This document shows, piece by piece, positions 21,081 to 27,400 of a stretch of DNA of 27,400 nt; position 1 is the stretch's first letter; each line of letters opens with the position of its first letter. The notes under the pieces were generated by a model. The model saw only the letters and a program-made list of their open reading frames with translations. It searched no databases and was not told the DNA's origin. Source of the stretch: a bacterium (GTDB lineage Bacteria > Bacillota > Bacilli > Lactobacillales > Streptococcaceae); the NCBI GenBank assembly GCA_905221235.1, contig CAJNCJ010000021.1, positions 1 through 27,400 on the forward strand, in the 5' to 3' direction. A program made the translations under genes and the position numbers.

Positions 21081-24000
21081 ATGTTTTTTAGAAGACAAAA
21101 AGGTGAATATAGAGAGACGGATCGTGTGACCCGTTTCAAGTTGATCAAGTCGGGTAAGCATTGGTTGCGTGCCTCGACCTCTCAATTTGGCCTCTTTAAA
21201 GTCTTGCGTGGTGGTGTAGATGCTGCTCAGGTAACAACTGAAGTTATCGAAGAGCAATCAGCAAATACACTAACAGGATTGGATATCCTGAAAGGGATAG
21301 CCGCAGCAGGGACGGTACTTGGAGGAGCAGTTGCAACACAAACAACTGTTTATGCCAATGACGCTCTTGAAAAGACAGTAGAGTCAAATCAAACACTTGC
21401 GAATACAGACACAGTAACTTTGGGAACAGTAAAAGATCAGGAGGGGGCTCAAGCCGACAGCTTATCAGTTTCTGTCAGCCAAAGCCAATCCTTGTCTGAG
21501 GAAGCTTCCAAGAATGCAAGTAAGCATCTTTCAGAAAGTGAAAGCCAATCAGTAAGTACTTCAACAAGTGCTTCTGTATCGGCAAGTACATCTGCTTCTG
21601 AAAGTGCAAGTACAAGTGCATCAGAGTCAGCCTCAACAAGTGCTTCTCAATCACAAACCGGAGCAACTTCTGAACTTGCAAAACCAGCAACATCAGAAAC
21701 AGCTTCAAACAAAGAGACATCTGTTCGTAAGGGAGATGCAGCGAATGCGACAGCTGACGCAGCTCTTTCAAAAGTTATCACTGAAAGCCTCGCATCTCTA
21801 CAAGCAGTTGAAACTCGTTTGAGCCAAATCACATCAACGACTTCAAGTTTGGTGGATACAACGACAACAGCTGCTGTAGCGACAACAGTATCTGCTGAGA
21901 GCAACAAGAAAGCACAAGAAGACCGCAAACGTCTATCTAAAATCTCAGCGACTATGGGGGAATACCTCGCTAAGTCTATCGGTCTGCCAAATACAGAAGC
22001 AGCGGTTGCTAAGGTGAATGCTGCTGTAACAGCTATCGAAGAAGCATTGAAAACTCCAAATGCTGACTTGACAGATGTTATCAAACAAGCTACATCTGCG
22101 CAAAACTCAATCGTTAACGCTGTTCTCCGTGCTAATAACGGTAAACGTAGTGTGCTAAATGGTAGACAGATGGAGAGGGGAGTTAGCTTTAGGGAGGTAG
22201 CGCCTGAGAATAGCAATCCAACATTTTTAACAGCCTCTGTTGGATATGTTGTTCCAAAATCTGAGGCAACTGACCATAATTCCAAAGCTAACATATATAA
22301 AGAGGGAACATATCTTTATGCTACCGAGGGAAGAACAGGGAATGGAAAAGCGCCTGGAGCCGCTAATACTGCCACTCGTGTTCTTGTCCAAAACATTGGT
22401 GACCAAGTATTAATGACTGCCACTCGTACTGGTAGGACAACTCAATGGGAAGTTACATTTAATAACGGAGGAGAACCTCACGATAATCCTTATTTCTACT
22501 TTACTGTTCCAAAAGGGCATAACATTACCCATATGGAAGTTTTGCAAAAGGATGGCAAAAATCAGCCTTGGAGACAATTGGGAGTTAGCAATGGCAACGG
22601 TGCGTTCCTAAAAAATTCTAAGAGTGAATTTCTTTTAGCAGCAATTGGGAATGCTCAGAATAATCAAGGTGGTTCATATTATGATGGTGTAGCTGGTGTA
22701 GGTCCTAGTGGGGTCGGTAGAGGATCTCTCACTAGTTTAAGAGACTTTGCTTTTAATAATCCAGAAGCATATTATCAGACAGATAAAATATCGGATAAGA
22801 TTAAAAAAGATGGTGATTTTGCTTTTAACTCTATTGAGAATGCGACAGCGAATATCTATGCCCTCCATCCTAAGGGAAGTGCCCGTTATGAAGGATATAA
22901 AATAAAATATACGACAGATAGTCCAGAAGATACCAATGATTTTTATATGGCTGGTTTCCGTTCCTTGGAAAATTCACGTCATAGAAACTACCTACAAATG
23001 AATGGTTCTCAAGAACGGTATCGGTTGGAATTGAAATCAGGCATACCATCTACTTTTTTGAAATGGGCTGGTGGATTAGGACATTTAGCCCCAGATGATA
23101 TTTCTACGATTGCGGATGTTTATGATAAAGAAACAGGTAAAAAAACACCTCTTAAAAGTGGGGATACTACTTATGAGATTGAAGGTGTCTCCAAGGATAG
23201 TAACTTCATTAAATATGATGCTGCTAATAAACGAAATGGTATTGTACTAGGTAAAGGTGAGTATAGACTTAGTGCGAAAAATTCAAATGGTGCGTCTTAT
23301 AAACTTCCATTTAAGATTGTAACGCAGTCCGATGTTTACGAACCTGTAATCAATCAGTCACAGACTACTCGTCAAATTTCCAAAGGGCAGGTGGTAACTG
23401 CGGCGTCTGTTATTCAAAAATTTGATGATAAATCTCCAACTATACCAGGATTTTTAAGGCCGGAGGAACCAGATTTCTATAAGAATTCTGTGAACGGAGG
23501 TCCTGGAGGCTCAGATGTTATTCCGACAAGCACACCGATTACTTCTGGTGTAGCTACTGAAGAAAAGCTACACGTTCAGAGAGTTGAATGGGTTGGTGGT
23601 AGCAATGAGATTGGTTCAGGAATAGGGGAGAATATGGCTGTGAAAGCCAGAGTGGATGGGAAAGAAGTCTACTTATCTGTTCCTGATAATATGGATGTAT
23701 CAAGATTAGGCTCTCCTTTAACTGAGCAAGATAAACAAGCAATTCTTGCTCACAATGGTTTACAAGGAAAAGCAACGATTACTGGAACTAAAATAGGACT
23801 AAGTAAGCAACTTAGAACGATATATAAAGATAATGTGGGTGGCGACTCAGTCGATGTTTCGGAAGTTTTCTTTGAAAATGTTGCTAAGGCTACTGCAACA
23901 AAACCAAATGTTGATCCTAAAAATGATGGTAGTGTAGTTGTTCGTCCTGAAGCAAACAATGATAAGATAAATATATCTTATACACCGACTACATCGACGA

Positions 24001-27000
24001 CTGCTAACACTCCTACTCAAATTACGATTAAGAAATCTGGAACTACATGGGAAAATACTGATCCTCTTCCAGCTGGTGTGACTTTAGATAAATCGAATGG
24101 TAATGTGACTATTTCCGAAGAGGCAGTCAAAGATAACACTCCAGTTAATGCAATGTCTTATAACTTTAACTCAGATGGAGCGACAAGCACTGCTACTGCG
24201 AAGGTACCGTATAAAGCCAAAACAGATCGTTTTTATGCCGTTGAAGGAGAAAATCCTAGTAAACTTAACCCTCGTGACTTTGTTGTAGATGGTGATGGTA
24301 GAGCCCTACCTCAAGGGACAAGTGTTAAGTGGAAAGATAGAAGCCTAGATTTATCAACTCCTGGTCAGAGAAAAGCAACCTTGCTCGTTACCAAAGGAAG
24401 TGAGACTAAGGAAATTGAGTATGACTATACTGTCTTAGAAAAGGTTAAAGCGAGAACTGAAAATGGCGTTACTGGTAAGTTCTTTGCTTTTAAAGGAACG
24501 AAAGAAGGGAACCTTAGTAGAGTTGATGGAGGTTGGGCTAATCCGTATGGTAGACATACTCAGGGCTATACCAATATTGGTTCCCTCCCTTCAGGGACTA
24601 AGTGGTCCTATAAGTATCAATTAAATGGGACAGGTCCAGAGAAAACAACTGCTGTTGGAACTCCAACTTTTGGTGATGTATGGTATACAACCAAGGAAGA
24701 CCCACAGTGGGCGGATCCTGTAAGTCACAAGACGACTTATACAATTAAAGCGGTTTATCCAACAGGTCGCTTCGGAACTGCATCAACTAACGATCAGGCT
24801 CTTACAAGCGAGACAACTTTTGAGTATACGGTAGTTGATCCAGTAGCCAAGCAAGAGTATGTTACAACAGTTGGGAATACAGCTCCTTTGAATGAGATTA
24901 TTCAGGATCCAGGCAAGGCGATTAAGAATTCTAGAGATGGTGTGCCGATTCCAGATGGTCCGACAGCTGCAACTAAGACCACTTACAGCTGGGTATCTGC
25001 ACCAGGTGCTAGCACAGTAAGTACTCCAGGTATCAAAAAGGCAGATGTCACAGTTACCTTACCAAAAGGAGCTCAAACTGATAATAATAGTCATGAAATC
25101 GTTCCTGTAACCATCAAAGTTAGACCAAACTCACCACAAATTTCAACTCAACTATCCAATACAGGAGGACTTCCAAGCCGTGATATTACTGTAACAGACG
25201 CTTTACCAGGCGCTACAGTTACTTTGACAATCAATGGTAAACAACTTCCATCTAAAACAGCAGATAGCAGTGGAAGAGTAACATTTACTGCAACTGAATT
25301 AGCAGACAGTAACGGCTTGCTTCCAACAGGGCCAGTGACTGTTAAACAAAGCAAGGAATTCCCTAATCCTGTAACGAATCGTAATGAAACGTTGACATCA
25401 GATGAAAGAACAGTTGCAATTACCAAGGAAACTGAAAAACCACATGTAAGATACAAAGTCACAATCGATGGTAAAGAGCCTGAGAAAGATGGTAAGGGTT
25501 ACTACTTGTTCTACGCAGGTGATAACATTAAGGTTGAATTTAGCGCTACTGACAATAGTGGAAAATTGAAAAAAGTGACCTTTAACCAAGGGACTAATGA
25601 GTTAACGAATTTCTTTAATGACACTACCAATACGTATGGAAGTGGTGCCGTACCTAAAATCGAAAGCATTGTAAATCAAGATCAAACCACAAGGGAAACG
25701 ATAGGGAAAGTTAAAGATGATTTAACATATGATTCAGGGCATAAATGGACGCGACAAATTAAGGCAGTAGATCCAAGTGGTAATGAAAGTGATACCAACC
25801 TAGCTGAAGCGAACTTTGGTATCCAACAAGGACGTTTGGCGGATAAGATTAAATTGACAACACCACCTGCTATTACTGTTCATGATAAGTCGAATTTGAC
25901 TCCTGATGAGAAAAAGAGAATTAAAGCGGAAGTCGAGAGATCGAATCCGTCTGATACATCTCGTATTCGTACTTATGATGTTCAACCAAATGGTGATGTG
26001 ACTATTACATTTAAAGATGGAACTTCAAAGACAATCACTCCTAATCTAGAACAAAATTATAAAACAAAAACAGATCGTTTTTACGCGGTTGCTGGAGAAA
26101 ATGCGAATAACTTGACAGCTCGTGATTTTATCAAATCTGCTGATGGCACAGACTTACCTGCAAATACAAGTGTAGTTTGGAAAAACGGAGCTCCAGATTT
26201 ATCCACACCAGGTGAAAAAACAGCAACCTTGACGGTTACCGACTCGAAAGGTGTAAGTAAAGAGATTACTTATAACTATACCGTTTATCCAAAGGTTGAG
26301 ACCAATAATAGCCGTAATGGTGTATCAGACTTTTATGCCTTTAAGGGTACTGAGGGATCTGATCTTGATCGTATTCCAGAAGGTAGATCAGGAAACTGGG
26401 CCAATAATATTGGTGGAACGATTCAAGAATATACGAATCTTAGAGATTCGAGATTATCGGGTACGAAATGGTCTTATAAGTATAAACTGAATAACCAAGG
26501 TGCGGATATCACAACACCTGCCGATAACCGAAGCTTTGGTGCTGTATGGAACACAACTGGTTCAGAAGGTAAGAGCCATAGTACTCGCTATACTTTAGTT
26601 GCTACTTATCCAAATGCTCGATTTGGAGGAGCTGCTTCGGCAGATAATCCAGCCTTGACAAGCGAGACCAGCTTTAATTACACGGTAGTTGATCCAGTGG
26701 CAGCTGAGCCAGAGTTTGTCACAACCGCAGGTAATAGGATTTCTATTCTTGATAATCCGGGCGCTGCACTGAAAAATTCTAATTCAGCTGTTGCATTTCC
26801 AAGTGGGACTACTTATAGTTGGGCAGAAGGATTAACTGATACGGAATTAGCAACTCCGGGTGTATACACTAAGAAGGTTAGAATCAATCTTCCTCAAGGT
26901 TCACACAATGGAGAGGGAAATACGAGAACAGTTCCTGTAACGATTAAGGTGAAACCAAAAACACCACAAATTGCAGATGATCAAGTGAAGCTACAAGGTG

Positions 27001-27400
27001 GACTGCCAAATCGTAGTATTACAGTGACAGATGTGACACCAGGTGCAACAGTAACCTTGACGATTGGTAATCAGACAATCAAGAAAGAGGTTCCAGCTGG
27101 CGCAACAAGTGTTACATTTACCCCGCCTATTAATCCAAGTTCACCGAATAAAAATAATGGTGAAATAGATTACACAGCCTTTCCTAATGGAGTGCTTCCT
27201 ACAGGTGAGATTACTGTGAAGCAGGAAAAAGAAGTGACCCTCCCAGGTGGCGGTAAGGAAACATTAACTTCTGGAGTAACTAGGAAAGAAATCACTAAGG
27301 AAAATGAAGCGCCAGAACCAACCTTTGATCTCTATATCCAGAATGATAAGACAAAACAGTGGGAAAAACAATCCATCCAGGATAATGTTCGCCCAGGTGT
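21081..27400 (+). CDS. serine-rich repeat glycoprotein adhesin, accessory-Sec type (C-terminus beyond window)
   Basis: The frame is open without a stop from ATG 21081 to the window edge: 2106 codons. The N-terminus closely matches GspB/PsrP-type adhesins: K20-L-I-K-S-G-K-H-W28 (KxYKxGKxW motif, I for Y), LTGLDILKGIAAAGTVLGGAVATQT, and probable cleavage after A92 (VYA-ND). Such 90-residue signals direct glycosylated substrates to SecA2/SecY2. Order: short serine-rich region SRR1 (127-192), Lys/Ala/Thr helical segment (about 197-353), unique beta-rich region (about 360-1046) without a domain I can name, then two copies of a ~616-residue module array (1047-1662 and 1663 on). The array includes Rib/alpha-like modules (TDRFYAV...TVVWK..). 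The main serine-rich stalk SRR2 and the LPxTG anchor are expected past the edge. AAGGAG lies 6 bases before the start. Role as surface adhesin is inferred. The ligand is unknown. Confidence 0.92.
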   Translation, partial: MFFRRQKGEYRETDRVTRFKLIKSGKHWLRASTSQFGLFKVLRGGVDAAQVTTEVIEEQSANTLTGLDILKGIAAAGTVLGGAVATQTTVYANDALEKTVESNQTLANTDTVTLGTVKDQEGAQADSLSVSVSQSQSLSEEASKNASKHLSESESQSVSTSTSASVSASTSASESASTSASESASTSASQSQTGATSELAKPATSETASNKETSVRKGDAANATADAALSKVITESLASLQAVETRLSQITSTTSSLVDTTTTAAVATTVSAESNKKAQEDRKRLSKISATMGEYLAKSIGLPNTEAAVAKVNAAVTAIEEALKTPNADLTDVIKQATSAQNSIVNAVLRANNGKRSVLNGRQMERGVSFREVAPENSNPTFLTASVGYVVPKSEATDHNSKANIYKEGTYLYATEGRTGNGKAPGAANTATRVLVQNIGDQVLMTATRTGRTTQWEVTFNNGGEPHDNPYFYFTVPKGHNITHMEVLQKDGKNQPWRQLGVSNGNGAFLKNSKSEFLLAAIGNAQNNQGGSYYDGVAGVGPSGVGRGSLTSLRDFAFNNPEAYYQTDKISDKIKKDGDFAFNSIENATANIYALHPKGSARYEGYKIKYTTDSPEDTNDFYMAGFRSLENSRHRNYLQMNGSQERYRLELKSGIPSTFLKWAGGLGHLAPDDISTIADVYDKETGKKTPLKSGDTTYEIEGVSKDSNFIKYDAANKRNGIVLGKGEYRLSAKNSNGASYKLPFKIVTQSDVYEPVINQSQTTRQISKGQVVTAASVIQKFDDKSPTIPGFLRPEEPDFYKNSVNGGPGGSDVIPTSTPITSGVATEEKLHVQRVEWVGGSNEIGSGIGENMAVKARVDGKEVYLSVPDNMDVSRLGSPLTEQDKQAILAHNGLQGKATITGTKIGLSKQLRTIYKDNVGGDSVDVSEVFFENVAKATATKPNVDPKNDGSVVVRPEANNDKINISYTPTTSTTANTPTQITIKKSGTTWENTDPLPAGVTLDKSNGNVTISEEAVKDNTPVNAMSYNFNSDGATSTATAKVPYKAKTDRFYAVEGENPSKLNPRDFVVDGDGRALPQGTSVKWKDRSLDLSTPGQRKATLLVTKGSETKEIEYDYTVLEKVKARTENGVTGKFFAFKGTKEGNLSRVDGGWANPYGRHTQGYTNIGSLPSGTKWSYKYQLNGTGPEKTTAVGTPTFGDVWYTTKEDPQWADPVSHKTTYTIKAVYPTGRFGTASTNDQALTSETTFEYTVVDPVAKQEYVTTVGNTAPLNEIIQDPGKAIKNSRDGVPIPDGPTAATKTTYSWVSAPGASTVSTPGIKKADVTVTLPKGAQTDNNSHEIVPVTIKVRPNSPQISTQLSNTGGLPSRDITVTDALPGATVTLTINGKQLPSKTADSSGRVTFTATELADSNGLLPTGPVTVKQSKEFPNPVTNRNETLTSDERTVAITKETEKPHVRYKVTIDGKEPEKDGKGYYLFYAGDNIKVEFSATDNSGKLKKVTFNQGTNELTNFFNDTTNTYGSGAVPKIESIVNQDQTTRETIGKVKDDLTYDSGHKWTRQIKAVDPSGNESDTNLAEANFGIQQGRLADKIKLTTPPAITVHDKSNLTPDEKKRIKAEVERSNPSDTSRIRTYDVQPNGDVTITFKDGTSKTITPNLEQNYKTKTDRFYAVAGENANNLTARDFIKSADGTDLPANTSVVWKNGAPDLSTPGEKTATLTVTDSKGVSKEITYNYTVYPKVETNNSRNGVSDFYAFKGTEGSDLDRIPEGRSGNWANNIGGTIQEYTNLRDSRLSGTKWSYKYKLNNQGADITTPADNRSFGAVWNTTGSEGKSHSTRYTLVATYPNARFGGAASADNPALTSETSFNYTVVDPVAAEPEFVTTAGNRISILDNPGAALKNSNSAVAFPSGTTYSWAEGLTDTELATPGVYTKKVRINLPQGSHNGEGNTRTVPVTIKVKPKTPQIADDQVKLQGGLPNRSITVTDVTPGATVTLTIGNQTIKKEVPAGATSVTFTPPINPSSPNKNNGEIDYTAFPNGVLPTGEITVKQEKEVTLPGGGKETLTSGVTRKEITKENEAPEPTFDLYIQNDKTKQWEKQSIQDNVRPG
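24219..27400 (+). repeat. two tandem copies of a ~1.85-kb protein-coding repeat
   Basis: KTDRFYAV begins at 24219 and again at 26067 (1848 bases). Other landmarks recur at similar distances: F-A-F-K-G-T at 24480/26331, VTT-GN at 24861/26718, and PQI...GGLP-R-ITVTD at 25134/26964. Each copy holds about six modules: atypical Rib-like, FxAFKG...WSYKY, TYSW...VPVTIKV, GGLP...PGATVTL, IDGK...FSATDNSG, and NLTPDEKKRI...DGT. The second copy is cut by the window edge inside its fifth module. Copies are diverged (clearly homologous, many substitutions), so the duplication is not recent. Confidence 0.85.

Noticed and set aside
21475..22294. Two minus-strand frames (98 and 215 codons) and a plus-strand frame at 21568-21822 in the serine-rich part of the adhesin
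   Set aside because: Low-complexity Ser/Thr/Ala codons make the other frames stop-free. They have no initiation signals, and the adhesin frame runs unbroken through the region.

Overview
The window is chromosomal DNA of a low-GC Gram-positive coccus, almost certainly a mitis-group Streptococcus (S. mitis / S. oralis / S. pneumoniae relatives). The evidence is the pneumococcus-like gene order (thrC, MATE, HAD, LysM protein, marR, pcp, tgt, nagA, adh, DUF1033, comGA-GG), a SigX-type competence promoter in front of comGA, and a GspB/PsrP-type adhesin. The species assignment rests on remembered homologues, not on a search.

Layout. Bases 1-1102 are the 3' end of an rRNA operon (partial 5S) and eleven intact tRNA genes (Val, Gly, Ile, Ser, fMet, Phe, Tyr, Trp, His, Gln, Leu), plus what I read as a decayed tRNA-Glu between Ile and Ser. 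Bases 1200-9118 hold a glutamate-cysteine-ligase-family gene, thrC, a MATE exporter with a HAD phosphatase, a secreted LysM protein with a zinc-peptidase-like C-terminus, an autoregulated-looking marR-DUF1304 pair, and pcp. A minus-strand DUF975 membrane protein faces pcp and shares a bidirectional terminator with it. Bases 10120-15704 are tgt, an OatA-like O-acetyltransferase, nagA and a zinc alcohol dehydrogenase, each with its own terminator and promoter. Several of those promoters carry recognisable operator-like palindromes. Bases 15849-20004 are DUF1033 and the complete seven-gene comG transformation-pilus operon. A SAM methyltransferase gene follows and ends in a terminator.

At the right end the content changes from housekeeping to accessory. 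Directly after that terminator's T-run lies about 170 bp that reads as the 5' part of a group IIC intron without its maturase. An AT-rich stretch with an (AT)8 tract comes next, then a large open reading frame from 21081 to beyond the window edge (at least 2106 codons). It encodes a serine-rich-repeat adhesin of the accessory-Sec (SecA2/SecY2) type, with a 90-residue GspB-like signal peptide, a short serine-rich stretch, a helical segment, a unique beta-rich region, and two copies of a module array about 616 residues long. Its C-terminus, cell-wall anchor and any export/glycosylation genes lie outside the window.

Functional links visible here are competence (comG under a cin-box), cell-envelope work (LysM protein, OatA-like enzyme, nagA amino-sugar use, adhesin) and tRNA supply/modification (tRNA cluster, tgt). 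I found no CRISPR array, complete insertion sequence, prophage or plasmid gene. The most notable observations are the adhesin with its giant repeats, the intron remnant at its left border, the decayed tRNA-Glu, an AdcR-like palindrome ahead of the zinc dehydrogenase, and two genes whose -10 boxes lie so close to the start codon that leaderless transcripts are predicted.
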